In this document: positions 1 to 9,932 of the stretch, piece by piece | Numbering within the stretch: position 1 is the stretch's first letter | Layout of the letters: each line of letters begins with the position of its first letter | Assembly (NCBI RefSeq): GCF_965205175.1 | Contig: NZ_OZ242038.1 | Coordinates: forward strand, 1,302,001-1,366,000 | Length of the DNA: 64,000 nt | Reading direction: 5' to 3' | Source of the DNA: Poriferisodalis sp965205175 | GTDB taxonomy: Bacteria; Actinomycetota; Acidimicrobiia; Acidimicrobiales; Poriferisodalaceae | Translations under genes and position numbers: made by a program | The notes under the pieces: model-generated | Database searches by the model: none | Told to the model about the DNA's origin: nothing | The model's input: only the letters and a program-made list of their open reading frames with translations

Positions 1-1077
1 GGGGCATCCGGCGATGCGGCGGGCGGTGACGGACCAGAAACTCTGACTGGGCAGCTGAGTTCCAGCGGCGGATCGGTGCCAGTCGAGTTTGCCGCGGTGG
101 TGAGGCCGCTGGCAGGGGTCGCGGGACCGGATGTGCGCTATTCGTTCAGCGGAACGAGCGCAGTCGCCCGAGCCGGCGCTAGCTGGTACGCCCACGACGG
201 TGACGACTGGCAGCCCGTCGGCCTTCCCGACGACGCAAGGCGCATGCACGTGGTCGCCGTGGACGTGTCTCGTCCCGGACGCAGAGCGATTCTCGGAGTG
301 ACGCGATCGCTGGAATGCGAGCGTGAACAGGTGATCGCAGTCCACACGGGCGAGGGCTGGAGCTACCTGCGCGTCGATGACGACACGCCGTCGGCGGTGG
401 GCAGGGAATTGCTCGACGCACGCGTCCGCGTCGCGGACTTCGCTATCGTGATCGAGCGCATCGAGCGTCTGTGGCTGGACGACCAGTGCCCGTCACCTGC
501 AGAGTCCGGCCAAACCGCGCTGAGCGCCGAGCAGGCACAACTGCTCGGCGATTTGGCTCGTGTCCGCGAGATCCATCGAGCCAGCCGGCTGGTAGCGCCG
601 TTGGACGGGGGCTTCGCTGAGCGTTGGCCGGCCGTCGCCCACGCCGATGTGCGTGCGGCCGTTGCAGCGCGCGCCGGCCTTGAGTGGATGATCCACGCGA
701 CGGCGCTGCTCCCACTCGACGCGTCGCGGCTCGCCTCGAGCCGTTCGGAGGATCCCAGTGTCAGTGATCCCGACATCGCAGACGAGGACGCAGCAGACGA
801 GGACGCAGAAGCCGAAGGCGCCGCAGGCGATGGTGCCGCGTCGGACACCGCATCGTTGGTTCTGGATCACGTCACGATCATGGGTGCCGTCACGTTGGTC
901 CATGTGAGCGACGGCATGGTGCTGCTGCAACGTGGAATTCAGACGTGGGAGGTCTGTCCGGTCTCCGATGAGGAACTCGATCATGTATACGGGATGATCG
1001 GCAGGGCGGGCGAGCACATCGCCGTCGTGATCGGCAAGCCCGCGGAGGAGCTGTTCATCCTCGAACGAGCCGAGTAG
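1..1077 (+). CDS. Hypothetical acidic protein, probably 5'-truncated by the window edge
   Basis: I do not recognise this protein. The frame is open from base 1, so the true start may lie outside the window; the first usable in-window start is a GTG at 76, which would give 333 residues. The part before it reads as a Gly/Ser-rich linker. The product has no obvious signal peptide or membrane segment. A very acidic Ala/Asp/Glu stretch lies around residues 230-260, separating an N-terminal part rich in beta-type sequence from a short C-terminal domain. Codon use is typical of the window and no better frame exists on the other strand. Its 3' end overlaps the convergent addA gene by 23 bp. Function unknown; that it is a real gene is likely but not certain. 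Confidence 0.6.
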   Translation, partial: GASGDAAGGDGPETLTGQLSSSGGSVPVEFAAVVRPLAGVAGPDVRYSFSGTSAVARAGASWYAHDGDDWQPVGLPDDARRMHVVAVDVSRPGRRAILGVTRSLECEREQVIAVHTGEGWSYLRVDDDTPSAVGRELLDARVRVADFAIVIERIERLWLDDQCPSPAESGQTALSAEQAQLLGDLARVREIHRASRLVAPLDGGFAERWPAVAHADVRAAVAARAGLEWMIHATALLPLDASRLASSRSEDPSVSDPDIADEDAADEDAEAEGAAGDGAASDTASLVLDHVTIMGAVTLVHVSDGMVLLQRGIQTWEVCPVSDEELDHVYGMIGRAGEHIAVVIGKPAEELFILERAE

Positions 1078-4000
1078 CAGCGCTGCGAGCGCTGCGAGCG
1101 CTCGTAGGCACCTCGTCCAGCGCAGTCGCGAGATCGTCGCCTTCGATCACGCCTTCGCGCAGCCCTCCGGGAGACAGGAACTGGAACACGATCCGTTCCA
1201 CTGCGGCACCGGTGGCCTGTTGTGCGCACCAAGCGTACGTTGCGCCCTGCAGCCGGTAGTAGCGGGTCTTGTGCTCGACGCTGAGGTGGTCATCCAGCGC
1301 GTCTGTCTTGAAATCGACCACCACCAAGCCGCCTTGTGGCGTCTCGTAGAGCAGGTCGATGAATCCTTCGAGCACCAATCCGTCCGGCAGTGCCGCCGAG
1401 ACGAAGACCTCCTGCCAGTAGCGCCCGCGTGCGGCTTCTGCCAACGTTTCGCTGCCGAGCGCAGCCCGTACCCGGCGGGTGATCTCGCTTGCCTGCTTGG
1501 GCACGCCGTGGTCGCGTGCGCATACGTCCACCAGCGTCCGCAGCATCTCGGTGTGGTGCGACGAGCTGCCTGCGATGTCGATGCTCTGCAGCACTGCATG
1601 CACCGCGCTCCCCAACGCCGTGCCGTAGCGACCTCGGCGCACCGGTGGCACGCCGTCGGCGCTGAAGCCGCACGTGTCGCCCGCATCGCCGACAGCGGTG
1701 CGGGCACCGGCATGCACACCGGCACTGGCGTCGTCCTTGGACAGGCCGGCTGCGTCGAGCCCGCCGCCGAGGCCCGGGCGATCGGGGCTAGGTCTTCCTC
1801 CAGCCGGTGCCGCAAGATGTCTGGGGCCCGCCCGGTCTGGGCTGTGGTCTGCGTGGCCGACGCTGTTGCCTGCCTCGGTGTTCGCAGCGGCGCCGCCAGC
1901 AGCATCTGCAGCGGCGGTCGTCGCGTGATGCCTGGCGAGCCCAGACGCGCTGAGATGCGACACGGTTCTGCTCGCCCCGCCCGCCGCAGCATGGCACCGC
2001 AGCCATTCCTCGCGGTTCTCGAATCTCGATCCAGGAGTCCGCGTCAGAACGCCGGTCACGGGAGTGTCATCGGCGCTTGGGGCGCCGGCATCGGCTTCGG
2101 TGCTGCCTGCGCGGCCATGGGCACGGCTGTCTGTGGTGCCGCCGACGTTTGTGCCGGTCTCGGTGATGCCTGCATGGCTGTCGGCTTGGGTGCCGGCACG
2201 ATGGTTGCCGGCCAGATGCTCGAACGCTTGCCAGGTGCGGCCCTGCCGCAGATCGCCTGGGACCGAGCCGTCGTCGGCTTCCAGTGCGGCGAACAGCAGC
2301 TCGCCGCTTTCCATGTTGTGCGATTCGCGAGTGCTCTTCGGCGGCTCCTTGCGGTGTACGGACACGATCAGGTGGTCGCGTGCCCGCGTGCAGGCCACGT
2401 AGAGCAGCCGCAAGCGCTCGTAGTGCAGCGCCTCGAGTTCCTCGTCGTTGCGGTTGTCGAAGCCGAGCGAGTTCACCGTGCCGCTCAGGCGTATCTCCGG
2501 CGGCTGCGTCTTTGGGGACGTCATCTCTGGCGGCCGTAGCTCTGGCGACATGTCCGGCGGCGAGCCCTCGCTTGCGAAGATCGCCTGCACGCCGGCTCGC
2601 TTGCGCGGTTTGTCCTGCAGTCCTGCGACGATGACCATCGGGAACTCGAGGCCCTTGGCGGCATGGATCGTCATGACGCGTACTGCCTCATCGTCGGATT
2701 CGGGCAGGATCGACTCGGTGATGCGGGAGTTCTCCGAGGCTTGCCCTCTGGCCCACGCCAAGAAGCCGCGCAGGCCGCCGTGCTGGCTGTCCGACCAGGC
2801 CCGTGCTTGGTCGATGAGGTAGCGAATCTGTCGCCAGCCATCACGCGGTCGGGCCCGGGTGGCCACCTGCTCGTAGAGGCGACGCTCCCGCACCAGCGCA
2901 TCGAGGAGTGCAGCAGGCCCCAGCACGGCGCTGCGCTGGTGCAGCGACAGCAGATGCCGAAGCGCTTCGACCACGGGCGTGGGCTGCGCGTCGTTGAGTC
3001 GCGGATCGGTGCAGTTCCATGAGCCGTGGTGGTGCCGCCGGTGCAGGTACAAGTCGTCGTCGCCGCATCCATAGACGGGTGTGCGCAACGCGCTGGCTGT
3101 GGCGAGGGCATCGGTGGGGTCCGACACCGCTCGCAGGCACATCATCAGGTCGCGCACCATCTGGGTGCGCCACACGAATGAGGCGGCTTCGAGACGGAAC
3201 GAGATGTCCGCGTCGGTCAGCGCGTCTTCGAGCTGCGACAGGCCCGTCCGTTTGGGTATGAGCACGGCGATGTCGTTCGCCCGCGCGGGCCGCGCCTGAT
3301 TGGTTCTGGGGTCGATGACCGTCCAAGGTTGGCTCAAGATCGTCTGGATCACGCGGGCCACATCGGCACTCTCCGCCTCGCGCACCTCGCTGATCGGCAT
3401 CTTGCGCGGGTGGGGGAGCAGTCCCACGATGCCGACCCGAGGCTCAGCAGCTAGATCTGCTGCAGTTAGGTCTGCTGCCGGCAGGCGGCGCCCGGCGCTC
3501 AACGCGCGATACGGGGGTTGCAGACCGGCAACTTCGGTGATGAGGCGGCCGAAGACCTCGTTGACCCAGGCCACGATGCCCGGCAGCGTCCGGAAGTTGG
3601 TTCTCAAGGCGATCACCGACCCCAGCTGTTCGCCGAACGTGGACTGAGCCGCCTGATACTGCGCGATGTCGGCTCGGCGGAAGCGGTAGATGGACTGCTT
3701 CGGATCGCCGACGAAGAAGAGTCGTTCCGGACGGGCCGACCCGGTGTTTGTTCTGTTCGTGCTGATGCCGTCGGGAAAGGCGATGAGCTGCGCCAGCTCG
3801 ATCTGAATCGGGTCGGTGTCCTGGAACTCGTCGAGCATCAGCCGCTGGTACTGGGCGGCCAACGCAGCGCGAACGTCACCCGCCGCCGGACTGTCGCGCA
3901 GCAGCCATCGCGCCTGGGTGAGCAGGTCGTGAAACTCCAGGCTGCCCATGCGCCGTCGATGCTCGGCGCTGTTGACGGTGAAGCCACGCAGTCGCTCGAC

Positions 4001-4987
4001 CACCTGCGCCAGGGCTTCCGCCACTGCCGCACCCGCGCTGGTGTCGATTGCCTCGGCCAGCGCTGCGAACCCGTCGCGGACGGCCGCGACGTCGGGCCAG
4101 TCGTCCTTCTTGCCCTTGTTGGCCACCTTGGGGATGTTCGCCCGGGTCAGCACACGCAGACGCTCGCGGTCATTGCGGGCGTTTCCGAGGTGCCGGACCA
4201 AGGCGCTGATCGGACCGAACGAAGCGTGCAGCTTGCAGCCGGCGGGCTTGAAGCACTCGCTGCGGCGTTCGGCGAGTTGCCTCGCGAGCTTCTCGATGCG
4301 CGAAACCTCGAGCGGTGTATCTCGTGCCGCATGCGGGGGCCAGCCCAGCCGATCGGAGTTGGCGTTGAGCACTCGGGCCAGATCGCGCACATGCCCCGGC
4401 CCGATGCCGACAGCGTCGAGCATGCCCACCGGCCAGCGCATCGATTCGTCGGACATCAGATCGCAGAAGAACAGGTCCCACCGCTCGTCGAAGGCCACTT
4501 CGGAGGCGATCTCGTCGAGCGTCTCGAATGACGGGGGAAGGCCCGCTTCGACAGGGTGCTCCGCCAGAATGCGGCGCGCGAAGCTGTGCAGGGTGCCCAC
4601 CGCCGCGCCGTCCAGTTCGCTCAATGCGGCGCGCACCAGTCCGTGCTGGTCGCGCGACGCGGTGCCCAGCGCTTTGTTCAGCTCAGCGCGCACGCGGTTG
4701 CGAAGTTCCGCGGCGGCTTTGTCGGTGAACGTGATCGCAGCGATGGCCGACATCGGCACCGGCTCGAAGCTGCCCGCGCCGGTCACCATGGACACGATCC
4801 GATCCACGAGGGCGGTCGTCTTGCCGGTGCCCGCGCCCGCTTCGACGAACAGCAAACTGTTGGCATCGGCGGCGATCAGGTCACGCTCGGCTTGGTCTGG
4901 CAGCACAGCATTGCCGGCCGGCGCAGCGTTGCTGGTCAGCGCAGCAGGGTCGGGCAGCACGGCCGGGCTGCGTCGGTCGGACGGCAT
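1055..4987 (-). CDS. addA: AddA-type UvrD-family helicase/nuclease subunit (ATP-dependent exonuclease)
   Basis: ATP-dependent 3'-5' helicase with a C-terminal nuclease, expected to work with the adjacent AddB in processing double-strand DNA ends for recombination in the cytoplasm. Visible in order: Walker A EAGAGTGKTT near residue 50; Walker B/motif II LDEFQDTD near 390; motif III VGDPKQSIYRFRRADI; motif V TIHAAKGLEFPMVIVAG; motif VI LLYVACTRARDHL; then a RecB-like nuclease with GFIDLLYE and VVVDFKTD. At about 1310 residues it is of normal AddA size. An Ala/Gly/His-rich low-complexity segment of some 200 residues separates helicase and nuclease. The start is ATG 4987, sharing one base with the addB stop (TGATG); an in-frame GTG at 4990 directly before it is equally possible. 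The pair is translationally coupled. It could also be annotated as an actinobacterial AdnAB-like subunit. Confidence 0.88.
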   Translation of the reverse strand: MPSDRRSPAVLPDPAALTSNAAPAGNAVLPDQAERDLIAADANSLLFVEAGAGTGKTTALVDRIVSMVTGAGSFEPVPMSAIAAITFTDKAAAELRNRVRAELNKALGTASRDQHGLVRAALSELDGAAVGTLHSFARRILAEHPVEAGLPPSFETLDEIASEVAFDERWDLFFCDLMSDESMRWPVGMLDAVGIGPGHVRDLARVLNANSDRLGWPPHAARDTPLEVSRIEKLARQLAERRSECFKPAGCKLHASFGPISALVRHLGNARNDRERLRVLTRANIPKVANKGKKDDWPDVAAVRDGFAALAEAIDTSAGAAVAEALAQVVERLRGFTVNSAEHRRRMGSLEFHDLLTQARWLLRDSPAAGDVRAALAAQYQRLMLDEFQDTDPIQIELAQLIAFPDGISTNRTNTGSARPERLFFVGDPKQSIYRFRRADIAQYQAAQSTFGEQLGSVIALRTNFRTLPGIVAWVNEVFGRLITEVAGLQPPYRALSAGRRLPAADLTAADLAAEPRVGIVGLLPHPRKMPISEVREAESADVARVIQTILSQPWTVIDPRTNQARPARANDIAVLIPKRTGLSQLEDALTDADISFRLEAASFVWRTQMVRDLMMCLRAVSDPTDALATASALRTPVYGCGDDDLYLHRRHHHGSWNCTDPRLNDAQPTPVVEALRHLLSLHQRSAVLGPAALLDALVRERRLYEQVATRARPRDGWRQIRYLIDQARAWSDSQHGGLRGFLAWARGQASENSRITESILPESDDEAVRVMTIHAAKGLEFPMVIVAGLQDKPRKRAGVQAIFASEGSPPDMSPELRPPEMTSPKTQPPEIRLSGTVNSLGFDNRNDEELEALHYERLRLLYVACTRARDHLIVSVHRKEPPKSTRESHNMESGELLFAALEADDGSVPGDLRQGRTWQAFEHLAGNHRAGTQADSHAGITETGTNVGGTTDSRAHGRAGSTEADAGAPSADDTPVTGVLTRTPGSRFENREEWLRCHAAAGGASRTVSHLSASGLARHHATTAAADAAGGAAANTEAGNSVGHADHSPDRAGPRHLAAPAGGRPSPDRPGLGGGLDAAGLSKDDASAGVHAGARTAVGDAGDTCGFSADGVPPVRRGRYGTALGSAVHAVLQSIDIAGSSSHHTEMLRTLVDVCARDHGVPKQASEITRRVRAALGSETLAEAARGRYWQEVFVSAALPDGLVLEGFIDLLYETPQGGLVVVDFKTDALDDHLSVEHKTRYYRLQGATYAWCAQQATGAAVERIVFQFLSPGGLREGVIEGDDLATALDEVPTSARSARSAATRLVRG

Positions 4988-7900
4988 CACCTGCCGTCTC
5001 CGTGGCTGGCCATGTCGCCGTGCCGATGCGCTGCAGCGCCGAGGCTCGCGCCCTGCGGGTCACCAACGTCCAAGTCTTCCGCTAAGCGAGCGAAGCCGGC
5101 CAGCGCGCGGTCGTCCCGCTTGCGCTGCCATTGGCGTGCGACCTCCGCAGTGCCGGTGCCGTCGGGATCGCAGTAGGGGCACGGCGTGAAGCCGGCGCGG
5201 TCGTCGCCCTGGCGCACGTAACCGACGAACACGCCGTCGTCGATGCCATCGACGATGGCCGTCAGCACGGCGTTGAATCGCTCGAAGTAGAGCTGGTCCA
5301 TCTGGCGGGTCACCCACGCCCAGTCGGCACGTCCGGAGACGAACCAATAGGCGGCCTGATGCACCGCTTCGGTCACGGCAGTGCCGGGTGCGAAATGGTG
5401 CGCGGCTGCCAACGCGTACACGCCGAGCTGCAGCCTGGTGCCGCGCAGCGTCGGGTCGTCTCGGCGTGTCGAACGCTTGGTGGGCATACGAATGTCCGTG
5501 TAGGGCCGTTCGGAACCGGACTTGTAGTCGATCACCACCAGAGTTCCGGCCTTTTCCGCCTGACGGCCCGATCGGCAGTCTGCGCTGGTGCCGGCCAGGC
5601 GTTCGACCCGGTCGATAGCGCCGCGGAAGCGCAGCACGCGTCCCGACTCCAGCGCATAGCGCACCTCGGGTGCTGCGCTGGGTCCTGGCGGCCGATCCGC
5701 GCCGGCGGGGCCGAGTCCGAATCGGTGTTCGGATGCGATGACGCTGCCGCGAGCTGCGGCATGGACAGCATTCGCGGAGTCGCTGCGGTGCTCGTCGCGA
5801 TCGAGCACTTCGATGAGGTCGGCGAGCAGCGTCTCGCGGTCGAAGCTCCACAGCAGCTCCAAACCGGTAGCGCCGATCGCTTCGAGTTCTGCCGCCTTCG
5901 CCTCGCCGATCTCCATGAGACGTTCGCGGTCGAACTCGCTGTAGCGGCGACGGAGTCCTGGCAGATCTTCGGGCGTCACAGCCGCGTCGATCAGCTCGCG
6001 CAGCAGTTCGTCGAGCGACTCGTGGATGAGCCGGCCCCGGTCGATGGGGCTGAGACGAATGATCGACTCCGGCTCGACCACTTCGTCGATGCCGAGGAGG
6101 TACGAGAACAGGAATTTTCGCGGACACGTGGCCCACGCCTCCAGGCGGCTCGCAGACAGTACGCGGTCGAAGCCCGCATGTTCGTCCTGTTTGCCTTGTT
6201 CGTCGAAGACGCCGCGCAGATTGCCGTCGAAGCGAGTGAACCGACGGCTCTGGCGCCCTCGCCACAGTGCAACTCCACGGGCGAACGCCTTGTCACCAGT
6301 GCTCGAGCGCGTGTCAGCCTCAGCGAACAGCCGATGGCGGTGGAGGTCGCCGTTCGCGGCTGCTGCCAGCAGTTCCCGGCTGTCGTACTCGGCTGGGGTT
6401 GCCGGGAATCGAGCCTGCACCAGCCCGCTCATGTACGAGTGGCTGACGCTCAAGCCGTCGATGGATCCCGATGCCGCCGCCGCAGTCAGATTGTCGGCAT
6501 CGAGATAGCCGCCGGAGAAGTCGTCGCTGGGGCACGGTGCCGCCGCGGCCAGCCGCTGGGCTGTCGGCAACAGCCAGCGAGTGGGCACGTTCTCCGCGTT
6601 GCGTCGCAGGTCGCCGCGTGCAATGGTGACGGTGCTCCGGCCGATGCAGCACGCCAGCGCGGCCAGCAGGTCACGATGCTGCGCATCGGTCCGCTCGGAG
6701 CGGCGGGTCAGCGCGCCTGCATGCCGGTCGGCATCGCCGATGAGGCTGTCAGGCAACTGCCGCAGGGGGTAGGTGCCCTCGGCCATGCCCAGCAGGTACA
6801 GCCGACGCCGGGGGACCGCAGCATGGCTTCCGACTCTGCCTACGAAGATTCCCGTGCCGACGCGCCCGCTCAGCCCGTGCGGCGCGGCCAGCTGCGACTG
6901 CAGCGTGCCAAGGAGCAGCGAAGCATCGGCGACGGGCTCAACAGCGTCGAGCGTGCGAAGCCGTTCAGCGATGCTGTCGATTCGCTGGGCAGCGGCACGT
7001 TCGGCCTCCCAGAGCGCGTGCGTGTCCGCGATCCGGCCCGCGTCAGCGGAGTGGAGGCCGACGCCGCAGTCGCTCGCGCCGCGACGGGAAGTTTCGCCCT
7101 CGACGTTCCACACCGGGACCCAGTCGTCGTCGGTGGTGCCGCCGAGGAAGCGGGCGATCTGTTCGCGCAGCCAGTCGGAGAGTTCTCGCCACCTGCGCAA
7201 CGATGCGGCCACGCTGATGCGCTGTGACAAATCGAAGACGAACTCGGCCAAGTCCGCACAGCGCTCACGGTCGGCGCGCAAGCGGACGAGCCGAGCTTCG
7301 CTGGCTTCCGGGTCGGACTCCGCGACGGCGATCTGCGCATCCAGCATGTGCATGAAGCGGCCGAATCGCGTGTTCGGGTCGCCCGCCCGAGCGCTCGCGC
7401 TGTCGGCGGCGACCCAGTCGGCATCCTCGACGACATTGGCGGCGCGCGCCAGTCGCTCCCACGCAGCCGCCGGAATCGGCCCACGGCCCGGTGTGCTCTG
7501 CGTGTTGCCGCGCGAGGTGTCGTGCTCGCCGGCGTGCTCCGCGCCCTGCGTCGCGGTTTGCTCAGTGCTGCTTTGCTCAGTGCTGTGTGCAGTCCGGTAC
7601 GGCCTGCGCAAGGGTGCCTCGGCCAGCATCGTCATGACGTCGACACGTCTCAGTCGTTGTTCGACGGCCAGCCGCATCAGGTTGGTGACGAAGCGCCCGA
7701 CGACGCTTTCGGCGAGCGACTGCGCAGCATCGCCGTTCCATGCAACCCCCGCTGCGTCGAGTTGCTCGGCCACGGCACGCGCATACGGGGTGTCTGCAGC
7801 CATCAACACGGCGATGTCGTCGGCTGCTGTGCCGTCGCTCAAATCCTCGAGCACCGCACGCACGACCGTGCGCACCTCCTCGTCAGGATCGGTGACGCTG

Positions 7901-8877
7901 ATGATGCGATCGGCGGTTGCCTCGTGGATACCGCCGGTGCCGCCGGCGTCGAACGGCTCTGCGGGCGTTTCGCACACTGCGTCCCCGCTCGTCGCTGCGC
8001 GGCTGGTGGTGCGAGCGGTAACCGCGCCGAGCATGTTGTAGAGCCGGCGCGCCGGCCGATCTGCCTCTGCATTGCCGGTGACGCCCAAGTGCACCACGAT
8101 GTCCACAGCGCCGGCGACCGCCTGTGCCAAGCGCATTTGGTTCGGCGGCAGGGCGCGAGGCAGGTGCAGCACCGTGAGTCCGAGGCGTTGCCGCAGCTGC
8201 TCTGTGTCGGCTTCGTCAAGTGATCGCACATGCTCGGCGACCTGGTCGAACAGTGCGTCGAGGTCGTAGTACTGCTGCGCCTCCCACCGCTGCGAGACCC
8301 TTTGGACGAAACCGGCAACCTCACGCACCCGGGCGGAAGCAGACTGCTGGAGCTGACGGCGCTGGTCGGCGCGAAGCGAACGCACCTCGCCGAGCGCCCG
8401 CAGCAGCGATGCCTCAGTGGCCGAGTGCTCTGCGACATCGACGAACATGCCCGGCGCTGCCTTGAGCTCTTGGCGAATTGCCGCAGCCACGATGAGGTCA
8501 TTGATCGGCCGACGCCCCTGCGCACGCAGCTGCGCGGACCCCAACTCGTCGGCCAGACGCTGCAGTGTCCAGAACTCGATGGCGACGAGCCCGCGACGAA
8601 CTGCCGAGTGCGTCCCCTGCCGTGTTGTCTGAGGTACCTCTTGATGTGACTCCGAAAGCCCTGACTGATGCGGCCTCGCAGGCGCAGGCAGCGCGGCTCG
8701 CAGCCGAGTGAGCTCGCGGCGCAGCGCAACGCCCTCGTGGTTGCTGTGTACCAGCACGGTCACCGGCGCGAACGGGTCGTCCGCCTTGGCAGCGTTCACG
8801 CAAGCAGCAAGCTCGTCGCAGGCCGGCTGCCCGTATTCGACGAGCCGAACGGTGAATCCTGTGGAGTGTCCAGGCAC
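4987..8877 (-). CDS. addB: AddB-type helicase-like/PD-(D/E)XK nuclease subunit
   Basis: Partner subunit of the AddA-type exonuclease, 1296 residues from a GTG start. The N-terminal two thirds is a degenerate UvrD-like module without a clear Walker A; the motif DDIAVLMAADTPYARAVAEQL is typical of the inactive helicase region. The C-terminal part carries the PD-(D/E)XK nuclease: LSASRLEAWATCPRKFLF near residue 910 and VVIDYKSGS near residue 1115. The cysteines in CPRKF and, near residue 1230, in CPYCD resemble the iron-sulfur cluster cysteines of AddB nucleases; I can see three of the usual four. It lies immediately upstream of addA with overlapping stop and start, so the two form one operon. 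Long open frames on the opposite strand here are shadows of the GC-rich coding sequence. Family assignment is firm; the AddB rather than AdnA name is less so. Confidence 0.85.
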   Translation of the reverse strand: MPGHSTGFTVRLVEYGQPACDELAACVNAAKADDPFAPVTVLVHSNHEGVALRRELTRLRAALPAPARPHQSGLSESHQEVPQTTRQGTHSAVRRGLVAIEFWTLQRLADELGSAQLRAQGRRPINDLIVAAAIRQELKAAPGMFVDVAEHSATEASLLRALGEVRSLRADQRRQLQQSASARVREVAGFVQRVSQRWEAQQYYDLDALFDQVAEHVRSLDEADTEQLRQRLGLTVLHLPRALPPNQMRLAQAVAGAVDIVVHLGVTGNAEADRPARRLYNMLGAVTARTTSRAATSGDAVCETPAEPFDAGGTGGIHEATADRIISVTDPDEEVRTVVRAVLEDLSDGTAADDIAVLMAADTPYARAVAEQLDAAGVAWNGDAAQSLAESVVGRFVTNLMRLAVEQRLRRVDVMTMLAEAPLRRPYRTAHSTEQSSTEQTATQGAEHAGEHDTSRGNTQSTPGRGPIPAAAWERLARAANVVEDADWVAADSASARAGDPNTRFGRFMHMLDAQIAVAESDPEASEARLVRLRADRERCADLAEFVFDLSQRISVAASLRRWRELSDWLREQIARFLGGTTDDDWVPVWNVEGETSRRGASDCGVGLHSADAGRIADTHALWEAERAAAQRIDSIAERLRTLDAVEPVADASLLLGTLQSQLAAPHGLSGRVGTGIFVGRVGSHAAVPRRRLYLLGMAEGTYPLRQLPDSLIGDADRHAGALTRRSERTDAQHRDLLAALACCIGRSTVTIARGDLRRNAENVPTRWLLPTAQRLAAAAPCPSDDFSGGYLDADNLTAAAASGSIDGLSVSHSYMSGLVQARFPATPAEYDSRELLAAAANGDLHRHRLFAEADTRSSTGDKAFARGVALWRGRQSRRFTRFDGNLRGVFDEQGKQDEHAGFDRVLSASRLEAWATCPRKFLFSYLLGIDEVVEPESIIRLSPIDRGRLIHESLDELLRELIDAAVTPEDLPGLRRRYSEFDRERLMEIGEAKAAELEAIGATGLELLWSFDRETLLADLIEVLDRDEHRSDSANAVHAAARGSVIASEHRFGLGPAGADRPPGPSAAPEVRYALESGRVLRFRGAIDRVERLAGTSADCRSGRQAEKAGTLVVIDYKSGSERPYTDIRMPTKRSTRRDDPTLRGTRLQLGVYALAAAHHFAPGTAVTEAVHQAAYWFVSGRADWAWVTRQMDQLYFERFNAVLTAIVDGIDDGVFVGYVRQGDDRAGFTPCPYCDPDGTGTAEVARQWQRKRDDRALAGFARLAEDLDVGDPQGASLGAAAHRHGDMASHGDGR

Positions 8878-8948
8878 GCTGGTGAAGCTACGTCAGCGGT
8901 GTGACAGAGTCCTCTGGGGCACCGAGTAGGAAGCTGCGGCCGCGCTGC

Positions 8949-9878
8949 TCAGGTGCCGGCGAGCCGAGAGACCACCGGCGCCATCGCCTCGACTTCAGGG
9001 TCGTGGATGACGATGTAGCTCGCGCCGTAGGTCTCGCGGTGGTGGTGCAGCTGCTCGCAGATGCCCTCGACCGTGCCGGCCAGCACCAACGGCACCTCCC
9101 GAGCCTCCTCCACGGTCAGGCCGAAGCCCGGAGCGAACTGGGCGAAGACGCTGTCGGGATCCTCGGTGACGAGCGCCATGAACGTATTGAGCTGGATCTC
9201 GATGTCGGCGAGTCGGTCGCCCGCGGCGTCGGCGATCCACTGCCGCCGCAGCGCGAACTCCGCTGCCACAGAGCTGCGTGCAGCGTCCGCGCCCACGGTG
9301 CCCGACCGAAGATTCGGGTTCAGGCTGATGATGTCGGCACGACGGGCCGCCTCGGTCAGCACCCGCCGGCCGCCGCCGCCGATGATGACCGGCGGCCCGC
9401 CTGGCCTGCAGGGCAGCGGGCGCCCAACCATGCCGGCGATCCGGTAGTGCTCGCCGTGGTACTGGAACGGCTCGCCGCTCCACAGGCCCTGGATGACCTC
9501 CAAGGCTTCGATCATGCGGTCGATGCGCACCCCAGGCCGGTCGAGCGGGATGCCGGCCTGCTGGTAGTCTTCGGTCAGCCAGCCGGCACCGATGCCGAAC
9601 TCGGTGCGTCCCTCAGCTATCAGGTCGAGGGTGGCGAAGTCCTTCGCCAGCACGGCCGGATGCCGGTAGTCGGCTGCATACACCAACGTGCCGACCCGCA
9701 GCGTGGTGGTGTTCTCGGCGGCAATTGCCGGATGCACGATGGCAGACCAGCTGTCCCAGAAGTGATCGTGGCAGAACAGCGACGAGTAGCCCAAGTCCTC
9801 GACCTTGCGCGCCGTCTCGCGCAAGGCTTGCGGACTCTCCGGCTTGCCGTACTGGACGCCGAATCTGAACGGATGCAC
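8949..9878 (-). CDS. LLM-class F420-dependent oxidoreductase
   Basis: A 309-residue luciferase-like TIM-barrel oxidoreductase, probably using cofactor F420 as most actinobacterial members do; the substrate is unknown. The opening FRFGVQYGKPES, the segment VEDLGYSSLFCHDHF, the ATLDLIAEGRTEFGIGAGW motif and the glycine-rich PPVIIGGGGRRVL are diagnostic of this superfamily. The sequence resembles the actinobacterial MSMEG_2516-like subfamily in layout. No signal peptide or membrane segment. It sits between addB and the TRAP transporter genes on the same strand, 54 bp downstream of dctP, so it may be the last gene of that transcript. A metabolic link to the transported substrate is possible but not shown. 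Confidence 0.85.
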   Translation of the reverse strand: MHPFRFGVQYGKPESPQALRETARKVEDLGYSSLFCHDHFWDSWSAIVHPAIAAENTTTLRVGTLVYAADYRHPAVLAKDFATLDLIAEGRTEFGIGAGWLTEDYQQAGIPLDRPGVRIDRMIEALEVIQGLWSGEPFQYHGEHYRIAGMVGRPLPCRPGGPPVIIGGGGRRVLTEAARRADIISLNPNLRSGTVGADAARSSVAAEFALRRQWIADAAGDRLADIEIQLNTFMALVTEDPDSVFAQFAPGFGLTVEEAREVPLVLAGTVEGICEQLHHHRETYGASYIVIHDPEVEAMAPVVSRLAGT

Positions 9879-9932
9879 AGCAGCGCAGCCGACGAGCGTG
9901 GCGGTGTCGTCGTTGTCGCGCTGCTGTGACCG

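Noticed and set aside
1220..2539. 439-codon open frame on the plus strand opposite addA
   Set aside because: No recognisable domain, and addA's conserved motifs lie on the other strand across the whole region.
5131..7227. 698-codon open frame on the plus strand opposite addB
   Set aside because: It is a shadow of high-GC coding sequence; addB on the minus strand has clear nuclease motifs over the same interval.
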